A stretch of 7,314 bases of DNA from Gammaproteobacteria bacterium (GTDB taxonomy: Bacteria > Pseudomonadota > Gammaproteobacteria > Thiohalospirales > Thiohalospiraceae). The notes below the pieces were generated by a model. The model did not search any database, was not told the origin of the DNA, and was given only the letters and a program-made list of their open reading frames with translations. A program made the translations under genes and the position numbers. The DNA lies in the NCBI GenBank assembly GCA_011322575.1, contig DRMK01000255.1, positions 1 to 7,314 on the forward strand, given 5' to 3'. Shown piece by piece: positions 1 through 6,784 of the stretch; the first letter of the stretch is position 1, and each line of letters begins with the position of its first letter.

Positions 1-21
1 ATCTATTCCAAACGCTTTTGA
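1..21 (+). CDS. Possible 3' end of an upstream minor-pilin gene (pilX-like), partial
   Basis: Frame 1 reads IYSKRF and then TGA at 19-21. PilX-type pilus assembly proteins, as I recall them, often end in a short aromatic and basic tail of this kind, and pilX normally sits directly before pilY1 in the minor-pilin operon. The 40 bases between this stop and the pilY1 ATG would suit such an operon. Only six residues are visible, so the call rests mainly on context. A competing reading is frame 3, which stays open from the window edge to a TGA at 63-65 and would overlap the pilY1 start as ATGA. The bases to the left are needed to decide. Confidence 0.35.
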   Translation: MYSKRF

Positions 22-47
22 GGCTCTGTGCCCGGCAGGAAAATCAC

Positions 48-53
48 AGAGGA
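48..53 (+). promoter_or_regulatory. Ribosome binding site of pilY1
   Basis: AGAGGA lies 8 bases before the ATG at 62, an ideal Shine-Dalgarno match and spacing. This site fixes the start: the reading frame is open to the left edge of the window, so frame alone would not. No promoter is visible in the 61 bases upstream, as expected for a gene inside an operon. Confidence 0.8.
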
Positions 54-61
54 AAAACGAT

Positions 62-175
62 ATGAGTAGCATTCAGTACCATGGCAAAACCATCCCAGTA
101 CGGAATTTGCTCATCAGGCCACTGCGTATACTGATCACCATGATCAGCTTCCTGGCGTCTTCTACGGTCTGGGCA
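62..175 (+). other. Signal peptide region of PilY1
   Basis: Residues 1-38: a long n-region of about 22 residues with three arginines, a hydrophobic stretch (ILITMISFLASS) and an A-x-A-like cleavage context ending VWA, then GPLNLADKP. The mature start leads into the PLFLSSSVTPNVFLQLDNSGS segment shared by PilY1 proteins. The n-region is longer than usual. An internal ATG at 140 (Met27) would cut into the hydrophobic core and lacks a good ribosome binding site, so 62 is preferred. Confidence 0.75.
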
Positions 176-3100
176 GGGCCACTCAATCTGGCAGACAAAC
201 CTCTCTTCCTGAGCAGTTCTGTTACCCCCAACGTCTTCCTGCAGCTGGACAACTCCGGATCCATGCGCATGGATATTACTACAATGCCATTCTGGCCAGT
301 ATATTGTTATGATCCAACCCTCCCGCACCGCAAAGAGAACAAAACTCCCAACGACGACTGCGAAAGCAAGAAAACGGAAGGCGGTTACTACAAATGGGGC
401 TACAGCGGTATTCCCAATCTTCCTTATGTGTTTTTCGGCAGTATATTCCCCGCCGAAGGAGAAACACCAACTGCGGGCTCTAACCCGACAGGTCGGGAAT
501 ACGCACCATGCGAACTGCTGGTGGGATTCAAAGGAGAAGATGCCTGGAAATCCACCTGGTACCCACGAGCCCTGCCATTCTGTGGTGACGGCTCCAATCC
601 AGTCAGCAGCGACCCCTTTACCAGCCAACCCTATCAGAGAGACTGGCGCATTCTGTCATCAAAATTCAACGTCAATTATTACAATCCAGAAGAGATCTAT
701 CGACCCTGGAGGGGATCTTGCAGCGGATCCGGTACCCCATGTGCCGATGCAAACTTTACCGCGGTACGTGCAAACCCACACACGGCTCATCGCAACTATC
801 CTGACACGCCTCGCGATCTAACCGGTTTTATTTATGAAGTATGGATAGATGATCGTGGTTATACCGGAAACCAGCCGCGTCGTGGAACCGATACTGGCAG
901 CGGTGACGGTGCGGTGAATGCAACCAGCACACCAAACGGAGAGATAGATCTGTGGGACAGTCACATCCGGTACACGGTCGAGGCGACGCGTGTCAAAAAG
1001 GAGACCATCAGCTACTCTCCGGATGAGTTCGGGCTTCATCCCACCGTGACTTCTCCAGAATACATCACTGATCCTGCAGAGGTGGCAGCCATCAAACAGA
1101 ACATCGCCAACTGGTATCAGTACCACCGCACCCGCGCCCAGATCGTCAAGGCCGCAACTGGTGAGATGCTCTATGGCAGTCCCGACTACCGTTACGGAGT
1201 AGGAGTAATCAGTGGATCTTTCAATAAAAGCAACCCCGACAAGGCGAAATTCGTTCCGGTTCCAGCAGCAGACGATACCGATTATGCCTCCCACAACCAG
1301 ATGCTGCTTAACAAACTGTTCAGCTGGAACCTCTCTTCGGGGGGAACGCCGCTACGCAAGGGATTGCAGTATGTTGGCAACTATTTTGACAACGAACCAT
1401 TGATAAGTGGTGTCAACTATCCGGATCCGATTCTTCCAGAGGAAAAGGGTGGAGCATGTCAGAAAAACTTTGCCATTCTGTTCACTGACGGCTACTGGAA
1501 CGGCTCCAATCCAACGGGAATCGGCGATGAGGATGGTGATGGCAAAAGCAAGACCACTCTTGCCGACGTAGCCAAATACTATTACGACAAGGATCTCAAT
1601 GATGCCCTGCCGAACAACGTACCACCGGACAGTTTTGATACCGCCACCCATCAGCACATGGTCACCTTCGGAATCTCTTTTGGTGTTCATGGGGGACTGC
1701 AGGATACCGACGGCGATGGCTGGCCCGACAAGGACAAGAATGGCAACGATTTCCTGCTGGCAGAGGACAGTGACTGGGGTAACATCAGCTCCAACACGGG
1801 GAGAAGAGACGACGTATGGCACGCCGCCTACAACAGCAAGGGCGCCTTCATCAGCGCCCAGAACCCCCAGCAACTGCTGGAGGGGCTGAGCAAGGCGCTG
1901 CCGGACAACATCGCCCTGCGTACGTCCTCTGCCTCATCAGTGGCGCTGAGCACTGGCAACATCAGCAGCGAAAGCCATGTATATCAGGCCATCTTCAACA
2001 GTGAGGACTGGTCCGGCCAGTTACTGTCGTTCCCGATCAACTCGGATGCCACCCAAAGCGACTTTGGAGAGCTGGATACCTCCGGTACCGGACCGAAGGG
2101 TTCGGAGTGGGACGCCAGCGACAAAATACCGTCCTACAACAGCCGTGTAATAGTTACCTGGGACGGCAGCAGCGGAGTTCCCTTCCGGTGGGGAAGCCTG
2201 ACCAGCGCCCAGCAATCCGCTCTGGGCTCCGAAGCAGTACTCGACTACTTGCGCGGTGACCACAGCCAGGAAGAGCGTAACGGCGGCACGTTCCGCAACC
2301 GCAGCAGCCGGCTGGGAGACATCGTAAACTCCGACCCGGTGTTCGTTGGCTCCGCAGCCTATCGTTATCAAATGGATGGCTACGCCGATTTCCAGAACAG
2401 CAAAGCAAACCGTACCGAGATGATCTATGTGGGGGCCAATGACGGCATGCTGCACGGCTTCGACGCAAAGTGGGGCACAGAGCTGTTTGCCTATGTCCCC
2501 AGCAAGGTTTATGACAACCTGGCCTCGCTGACGGACCCGGACTATGCTCACCGCTATTTCGTGGACGGCTCCCCCACCGTGAGCGACGTCTATTTCGACG
2601 GAAGTTGGCACACGGTGCTGGCGGGCGGACTGAACAAGGGCGGCAAGGGGATCTACTTGCTGGACATCACTGACCCCGATGCATTCTCCTCCGAAAGTGC
2701 AGCTTCAGATCTGGTGCTGTGGGAGTTTACCGACGACGATGACCCCGATCTGGGATACACCTACGGCAAACCCACCATCGCCCGCATGCACAACGACCGC
2801 TGGGCGGTGATCTTCGGCAACGGCTACAACAACAGCGGCTCGGGGCGCTCGGTACTCTACATTGCCTTTATAGACAAGAGTTCGTCCGGCTGGGTTCTCG
2901 GCTCAGACTATATCAAGCTGGATACACGGGACGGATGGTCTGCCAACCCCAACGGATTGGCCAGCCCGGCCCCGGTCGACATCGACGGCGACAACCGGGT
3001 GGACTATATCTACGCCGGCGACCTACATGGCAGCCTCTGGCGCTTTGACGTCAACAGCAGCGATCCCGGCGACTGGTCGGTTGCCACCCTGGGAGAAGCC

Positions 3101-3826
3101 GGCCCCACCCCTCTGTTCACCACAAAGCTTGAGGATGGAGCCGGGAACCGGCAACCCATCACCGTACAACCCGAGGTGGGACGCACCCCGTTTGGCAACG
3201 GACTGATGATCTATTTCGGGACCGGGCGTTTCCTGGAACAGGCCGACGTAAGCAACGCCTCGCGGCAGCAGAGCTTCTATGCCATCCTGGACCGGAATGT
3301 CAGGGTTACCTCGGTGGATCAGCTGACCGAACAGGAGGTGTTGGGGGAGTACACCCACAGCAGCGGGACAGTCACCCGGGTCACCAGCAACTATGTGATG
3401 GAGAGCAACAAGTACGGCTGGTATCTCGATCTGCCCGGTGCTGGAGAACGAGTGGTGAGTTCTCCGCAACTGCGCGGCGGGCGGATCATATTCAATACCG
3501 TGATAAGCGCCGACAATCCCTGCATATCGGGTGGCTCCAGCTGGCTGATGGAGCTGGACGCATATCACGGGGCGCGATTGAACAGCTCGCCCTTCGATCT
3601 CAACAAGGACAGCAGCTTCGATACCGATGACATGGTCGAGGTGAACTCGGAACCCACCGCAGTCAGCGGCCGGAAGTTCGATGCCATTATCAACTCCCCG
3701 AGCATCGCATCCTACGGCGGCGGCGACAAGAAGTACTCCTCCGACTCCAATGGCAACGTGGAGGTGATCACCTCCAGCTCCGGCCTGCGGGCCGACATAC
3801 GCAAGTCGTGGCGGCAGCTACGGTAA
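62..3826 (+). CDS. pilY1: Type IV pilus assembly/tip protein, PilY1 (PilC) family
   Basis: Large secreted protein (1254 residues) that, in its family, primes pilus assembly with the minor pilins and works at the pilus tip as adhesin, retraction antagonist and mechanosensor. A Sec signal peptide shows Arg15, Arg19 and Arg22, a hydrophobic core at about 23-38 and likely cleavage after VWA38. The vWA domain follows: MIDAS residues are D63-S65-S67 (DNSGS), Thr429 in GGTPL and Asp476 in FTDG. About 360 residues, with six of the eight cysteines, separate the first MIDAS element from the second. From about 620 onward comes the PilY1 beta-propeller region, with YLRGD (729-733), GANDGMLHGF (791-800) and the canonical calcium loop D973-x-D975-x-D977-x-x-x-D981 followed by YIYAGD. 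An EF-hand/dockerin-like loop lies at 1179-1190, and the family-type tail ends KSWRQL. The gene is intact, with no frameshift. Its 5' third is visibly richer in A+T than its 3' third. It is somewhat longer than P. aeruginosa PilY1 (about 1160 residues). The family assignment is secure; adhesion targets are unknown. Confidence 0.95.
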   Translation: MSSIQYHGKTIPVRNLLIRPLRILITMISFLASSTVWAGPLNLADKPLFLSSSVTPNVFLQLDNSGSMRMDITTMPFWPVYCYDPTLPHRKENKTPNDDCESKKTEGGYYKWGYSGIPNLPYVFFGSIFPAEGETPTAGSNPTGREYAPCELLVGFKGEDAWKSTWYPRALPFCGDGSNPVSSDPFTSQPYQRDWRILSSKFNVNYYNPEEIYRPWRGSCSGSGTPCADANFTAVRANPHTAHRNYPDTPRDLTGFIYEVWIDDRGYTGNQPRRGTDTGSGDGAVNATSTPNGEIDLWDSHIRYTVEATRVKKETISYSPDEFGLHPTVTSPEYITDPAEVAAIKQNIANWYQYHRTRAQIVKAATGEMLYGSPDYRYGVGVISGSFNKSNPDKAKFVPVPAADDTDYASHNQMLLNKLFSWNLSSGGTPLRKGLQYVGNYFDNEPLISGVNYPDPILPEEKGGACQKNFAILFTDGYWNGSNPTGIGDEDGDGKSKTTLADVAKYYYDKDLNDALPNNVPPDSFDTATHQHMVTFGISFGVHGGLQDTDGDGWPDKDKNGNDFLLAEDSDWGNISSNTGRRDDVWHAAYNSKGAFISAQNPQQLLEGLSKALPDNIALRTSSASSVALSTGNISSESHVYQAIFNSEDWSGQLLSFPINSDATQSDFGELDTSGTGPKGSEWDASDKIPSYNSRVIVTWDGSSGVPFRWGSLTSAQQSALGSEAVLDYLRGDHSQEERNGGTFRNRSSRLGDIVNSDPVFVGSAAYRYQMDGYADFQNSKANRTEMIYVGANDGMLHGFDAKWGTELFAYVPSKVYDNLASLTDPDYAHRYFVDGSPTVSDVYFDGSWHTVLAGGLNKGGKGIYLLDITDPDAFSSESAASDLVLWEFTDDDDPDLGYTYGKPTIARMHNDRWAVIFGNGYNNSGSGRSVLYIAFIDKSSSGWVLGSDYIKLDTRDGWSANPNGLASPAPVDIDGDNRVDYIYAGDLHGSLWRFDVNSSDPGDWSVATLGEAGPTPLFTTKLEDGAGNRQPITVQPEVGRTPFGNGLMIYFGTGRFLEQADVSNASRQQSFYAILDRNVRVTSVDQLTEQEVLGEYTHSSGTVTRVTSNYVMESNKYGWYLDLPGAGERVVSSPQLRGGRIIFNTVISADNPCISGGSSWLMELDAYHGARLNSSPFDLNKDSSFDTDDMVEVNSEPTAVSGRKFDAIINSPSIASYGGGDKKYSSDSNGNVEVITSSSGLRADIRKSWRQLR
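2978..3004 (+). other. Canonical PilY1 calcium-binding loop
   Basis: Encodes residues 973-981, D-I-D-G-D-N-R-V-D, followed by YIYAGDLHGSLWRFD. The position inside the C-terminal propeller and the flanking sequence match the EF-hand-like calcium site known from P. aeruginosa PilY1, where calcium binding controls pilus extension versus retraction. All acidic ligands (973, 975, 977, 981) are present, so calcium control is probably kept here. Confidence 0.85.
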
Positions 3827-3851
3827 CCGCTGCGCGGGGAAAGGGGGACGG
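3827..3851. other. Convergent intergenic gap between pilY1 and trpE
   Basis: Only 25 bases separate the pilY1 TAA from the trpE stop (TAG, read on the minus strand). The gap is rich in G on the + strand. A five-pair inverted repeat (GCAGC 3814-3818, GCTGC 3829-3833) spans the pilY1 stop, but no T-run follows on either strand, so no intrinsic terminator can be called. Confidence 0.6.
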
Positions 3852-5336
3852 CTATCTGTGCCTCCCCTCCAGCCCCGCTTCCGCCATGGCAACGGCACGG
3901 AACAGGGCGCGCCCCTTGTTCATGGTCTCCTTCCACTCCAGTTCCGGGATGGAGTCGTACACGATGCCGGCCCCGGCCTGGACATGCGCCTCCCCTCCCT
4001 GGATCACCGCGGTACGGATGGCAATGGCGGTGTCCATGTTGCCCGACCAGGATAGATAGCCCACCGCGCCGGCGTAGATCCCCCGTTTCACCGGCTCCAA
4101 CTCGTCGATGATCTCCATGGCGCGGATCTTGGGGGCGCCGCTCACCGTTCCGGCGGGGAAGGTGGCGCGCAGAACATCCATGGCGCCCATCCCCGGCCGC
4201 AACCGTCCGGTGACGTTGGAGACTATGTGCATCACATGGGAGTAGCGCTCGATGACCATCCGCTCCGTCAGCTCCACGCTGCCCAGCTCGGCGATGCGTC
4301 CCACGTCGTTGCGTCCCAGATCGATCAACATCAGGTGCTCCGCAAGCTCCTTCGGATCGGACAGCAGCTCCTCGGCCAGCGCCTGATCCTCCTGCCGGTT
4401 CCGGCCGCGGCGGCGTGTGCCGGCGATGGGGCGCACGGTCACCTCCCCCTCCTCCAGCCGCACCAGGATCTCCGGTGACGAGCCGGCAATCTGAAACTCC
4501 CCCAGGTTCAGATAGTACATGTAGGGAGAGGGATTCAGGCTGCGCAGGGCGCGGTAGAGGTGCAGCGGCGGGGCGCTGAACGGAATGGAGAGGCGCTGGG
4601 AGAGCACCACCTGCATCACGTCCCCTTCGGTGATGTAGTGCTTGACCCGCTCCACCGCCTGCTCGAACCCTTCGCGGGTGAAGCCGGAAACGAAGTCGGT
4701 CTCCTCCACCCGTACCGGGCGGGGGTGGAACTGCAGCTGCAGCGGCTGCGCCAGCCGGTCCACCAGTTCCCCCAGACGCTGCTGCCCGCGCTGGTAGGCC
4801 TCCTCCCGCCGCGGATCGCAGTGGATCACCACATACAGCTTGCCGGCCAGATTGTCGAACACCACCACCTCATCGGAGACCATCAGCAGGATATCCGGGG
4901 AATGCAGCGGATCGGGATTGGGGCAATGTGCCAGCCGCGGCTCTATGTAACGCACCGTATCGTAGCCGAAATAGCCCACCAGCCCCCCGGTGAAACGGGG
5001 CAGCTCCGGCAGCTCCGGCACCGTGAAACGGGCCAGGAACGACTCGATCCAGGCGAGCGGATCCTCCGCCTGCAGCCGTTCGGAGACGCTCCCTCCCTCG
5101 AGCACGGTGATCTCCCGGCCGGATACCTGAAGCACAGTATGACTGGGCAGGCCGATTATGGAGTAGCGCCCCCACTTTTCCCCCCCCTGCACCGATTCCA
5201 GCAGGTAGGAGTAGGGTGCGTCGGCCAGTTTCAGGTAGGTGGAGAGCGGAGTGTCCAGATCCGCCAGGACCTCGCGCATGAGCGGGATGCGGTTATACCC
5301 CCGGGCAGCAAGGGAGGAGAACCGTTCGGGGGTCAT
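3852..5336 (-). CDS. trpE: Anthranilate synthase component I (chorismate-binding subunit)
   Basis: Catalyses chorismate to anthranilate, the committed step of tryptophan synthesis, using ammonia released from glutamine by the TrpG subunit. Numbering below counts from the GTG at 5339. The N-terminal domain carries the tryptophan feedback motif LLES (46-49), and NPSPYMYYL (269-277) contributes to the same site. The chorismate-binding domain shows PIAGTRRRG (304-312), ELAEHLMLIDLGRND (331-345), FPAGTVSGAPK (394-404) and the Mg2+/active-site segment AGAGIVYDSIPELEW (455-469). Length (494-495) is normal for a monofunctional TrpE, with no fused glutaminase domain. Two adjacent starts exist, GTG at 5339 and ATG at 5336. 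The ATG is preferred because GGAG at 5345-5348 lies 8 bases from it. It follows gph by about 40 bases on the same strand and is the last gene of the run. PabB and isochorismate synthases share the fold, but the LLES motif, length and setting favour TrpE. Confidence 0.95.
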   Translation of the reverse strand: MTPERFSSLAARGYNRIPLMREVLADLDTPLSTYLKLADAPYSYLLESVQGGEKWGRYSIIGLPSHTVLQVSGREITVLEGGSVSERLQAEDPLAWIESFLARFTVPELPELPRFTGGLVGYFGYDTVRYIEPRLAHCPNPDPLHSPDILLMVSDEVVVFDNLAGKLYVVIHCDPRREEAYQRGQQRLGELVDRLAQPLQLQFHPRPVRVEETDFVSGFTREGFEQAVERVKHYITEGDVMQVVLSQRLSIPFSAPPLHLYRALRSLNPSPYMYYLNLGEFQIAGSSPEILVRLEEGEVTVRPIAGTRRRGRNRQEDQALAEELLSDPKELAEHLMLIDLGRNDVGRIAELGSVELTERMVIERYSHVMHIVSNVTGRLRPGMGAMDVLRATFPAGTVSGAPKIRAMEIIDELEPVKRGIYAGAVGYLSWSGNMDTAIAIRTAVIQGGEAHVQAGAGIVYDSIPELEWKETMNKGRALFRAVAMAEAGLEGRHR

Positions 5337-5344
5337 CACCGGTT

Positions 5345-5348
5345 CTCC
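5345..5348 (-). promoter_or_regulatory. Ribosome binding site of trpE
   Basis: GGAG on the minus strand, 8 bases from the ATG at 5336 and 5 bases from the GTG at 5339. The spacing favours the ATG. The gap to the gph stop is too short for a tryptophan leader peptide with an attenuator, so no transcription attenuation is expected here. Confidence 0.65.
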
Positions 5349-5379
5349 GCCTGGCGCGGCGCGCTTCGGGCGGTCTCTC

Positions 5380-6072
5380 TCATGACGCCACGGACCGGCG
5401 CCGGGGCAGCAGGCCGGGCAGCTCCGTCATGCACTCCAGCACGGCGTCGGGCTGCGCATCGCGGATATCCTCACCGTGGTTGTAGCCGTAACTCATGCAG
5501 AAGATGGCGAAGCCGGCCGCGCGCGCCGCCCGCACATCACTCACCGAGTCGCCGACCATCAGCGCGTCCTGCGGCGCGACATGGAAGAACTCCGCGGCGT
5601 GCAGCAGGGGCAGCGGATCCGGCTTCTTGCGCGGCAGGCTGTCGCCGCTGATCACGATCTCGAAGCAGTTGCGGATCCCCAGCTGCTCCAGCAGGGGAAT
5701 GGTGAACTGCTGCGCCTTGTTGGTTACGCTGCCAAGCGGATAGCCGGCCCGCTTCAGGTGGCGCAGCGTCTCCGCGACGCCCGGATAAAGATAGCTGCGC
5801 TTGCTGGTGTTGTCGGCGTACAGCTCCAGGAACAGGGGATAGGCGCGTGCATACAGCTCCGGATCGGGACCGTGGTCCATGTGACCGGTAAGGGCGCGCC
5901 GCACCAGCGCCTCCACTCCATTGCCGACCCAGTTGCGCACCTGCCGCTCCCCCCGCGGAGGGAGCCCCAGGCGCTCCATCATCCGGTCCACGCACCAGGC
6001 CAGATCCGGCACGCTGTCCACCAGTGTGCCATCCACGTCGAACAGTATCATGGCCGGGTGGCGCGGCAGCAT
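5380..6072 (-). CDS. gph: Phosphoglycolate phosphatase (HAD superfamily)
   Basis: Removes phosphate from 2-phosphoglycolate, which arises from RuBisCO oxygenation or from DNA repair, giving glycolate in the cytoplasm. All four HAD motifs are present: motif I DVDGT with nucleophile Asp12 and acid/base Asp14, motif II around Thr117 in SVTNK, motif III Lys150 in RKKPDP, and motif IV GDSVSD with Asp175 and Asp179 for Mg2+. Residues between about 20 and 95 form the helical cap of subclass I. Length (230) is typical of Gph/CbbZ. The ATG at 6072 is chosen because GGAG at 6081-6084, inside the end of rpe, lies 8 bases from it. A second ATG at 6051 (Met8, MILFDVDGT) has no such site. It starts 5 bases after the rpe stop, so translation is probably coupled. 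HAD phosphatases vary in substrate, but the position next to rpe supports Gph. Confidence 0.9.
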   Translation of the reverse strand: MLPRHPAMILFDVDGTLVDSVPDLAWCVDRMMERLGLPPRGERQVRNWVGNGVEALVRRALTGHMDHGPDPELYARAYPLFLELYADNTSKRSYLYPGVAETLRHLKRAGYPLGSVTNKAQQFTIPLLEQLGIRNCFEIVISGDSLPRKKPDPLPLLHAAEFFHVAPQDALMVGDSVSDVRAARAAGFAIFCMSYGYNHGEDIRDAQPDAVLECMTELPGLLPRRRSVAS

Positions 6073-6077
6073 TCCCG

Positions 6078-6758
6078 CTACTCCGCCTCGGCCGCCTTGG
6101 CCAACTCGGCTCGCATGGCGTCGATGGTGGCCCGGTAATCTTCGGTGTTGAAGATGGCGGAGCCGGCCACGAAGGTGTCGGCCCCGGCCGCGGCGATCTC
6201 GCCGATATTGTCGATCTTGACCCCGCCGTCGATCTCCAGCCGGATGTCGTAGCCGCTCTCGTCAATCATCCTGCGCGCCTCGCGCAGCTTCTCCAGGGTG
6301 GAGGGGATGAAACTCTGCCCGCCGAAGCCGGGGTTGACCGACATCAGCAGCACCATGTCCACCTTGTCCATCACGTAGGTGAGGTGATCCAGCGGGGTGG
6401 CCGGATTGAACACCAGCCCGGATTTGCAGCCGCTGTCACGAATCAGCTGCAGGCTGCGGTCGATGTGCTCCGAGGCCTCCGGGTGGAAGGTGATCCAGGT
6501 GGCGCCCGCCTTGGCGAAATCGGGAATGATCCTGTCCACCGGCTTGACCATGAGATGCACATCGATGGGAGCGGTGACCCCGTAGTCGCGCAGCGCCTCG
6601 CACACCAGCGGACCTATGGTCAGGTTGGGGACGTAGTGGTTGTCCATCACATCGAAATGGACCACGTCGGCGCCCGCGTCCAGCACGCTCTGCACCTCCT
6701 CCCCGAGGCGGGCGAAATCGGCGGAAAGAATCGAGGGGGCGATAAGATAGTTTGACAT
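6078..6758 (-). CDS. rpe: Ribulose-phosphate 3-epimerase
   Basis: Interconverts D-ribulose 5-phosphate and D-xylulose 5-phosphate in the pentose phosphate pathway and the Calvin cycle. The 226-residue product is a complete (beta/alpha)8 barrel of the family's usual length. It starts SNYLIAPSILSADF, with Ser9 and Asp14 in the active site. Metal and catalytic ligands are visible: His34 and Asp36 in VVHFDVMD, His68 in DVHLM and Asp177 in EIDGGV. The phosphate-binding loops NPGFGGQSF (142-150) and VAGSAIF (197-203) are intact. The ATG at 6758 is chosen over an upstream GTG at 6812 because GAGG (6767-6770) lies 8 bases before it and the 18 extra residues look unlike the family. It lies 97 bases after argG and 5 bases before gph on the same strand. 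Identity is secure. Confidence 0.95.
   Translation of the reverse strand: MSNYLIAPSILSADFARLGEEVQSVLDAGADVVHFDVMDNHYVPNLTIGPLVCEALRDYGVTAPIDVHLMVKPVDRIIPDFAKAGATWITFHPEASEHIDRSLQLIRDSGCKSGLVFNPATPLDHLTYVMDKVDMVLLMSVNPGFGGQSFIPSTLEKLREARRMIDESGYDIRLEIDGGVKIDNIGEIAAAGADTFVAGSAIFNTEDYRATIDAMRAELAKAAEAE
6081..6084 (-). promoter_or_regulatory. Ribosome binding site of gph
   Basis: GGAG on the minus strand, directly before the rpe stop codon and 8 bases from the gph ATG at 6072. It lies inside the rpe coding region, which fits translational coupling of the two genes. Confidence 0.65.
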
Positions 6759-6766
6759 ATTGGCAA

Positions 6767-6770
6767 CCTC
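6767..6770 (-). promoter_or_regulatory. Ribosome binding site of rpe
   Basis: GAGG, within AGAGGT, on the minus strand, 8 bases before the ATG at 6758. This decides the rpe start in favour of 6758 over the in-frame GTG at 6812. Confidence 0.75.
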
Positions 6771-6784
6771 TAGGCTCTTCCAGG

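Noticed and set aside
2252..2260. RGD tripeptide (residues 731-733) in PilY1 as an integrin-binding signal
   Set aside because: An RGD is reported to bind integrin in P. aeruginosa PilY1, but YLRGD here sits in a segment that, as I recall, is common across the family, including environmental species. It is more likely structural than a host-binding sign.
818..2611. Minus-strand open frames within pilY1 (for example 818-1294, 1352-1873, 2021-2611)
   Set aside because: pilY1 is continuous and carries family motifs throughout; the antisense frames show no motif and no convincing start site.
3814..3833. Terminator at the end of pilY1
   Set aside because: The inverted repeat has five pairs and a poor 10-base loop, with no following T-run on either strand.
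4560..5651. 363-codon open frame on the + strand
   Set aside because: It is antisense to trpE and the end of gph, whose motifs are clear. It has an arginine-, proline- and histidine-rich composition typical of GC-rich shadow frames and no recognisable domain.
5476..6755. Long + strand open frames over gph and rpe (5476-6138 and 6024-6755)
   Set aside because: They are antisense to complete, conserved enzymes and resemble no family I know; long shadow frames are expected in GC-rich coding DNA.
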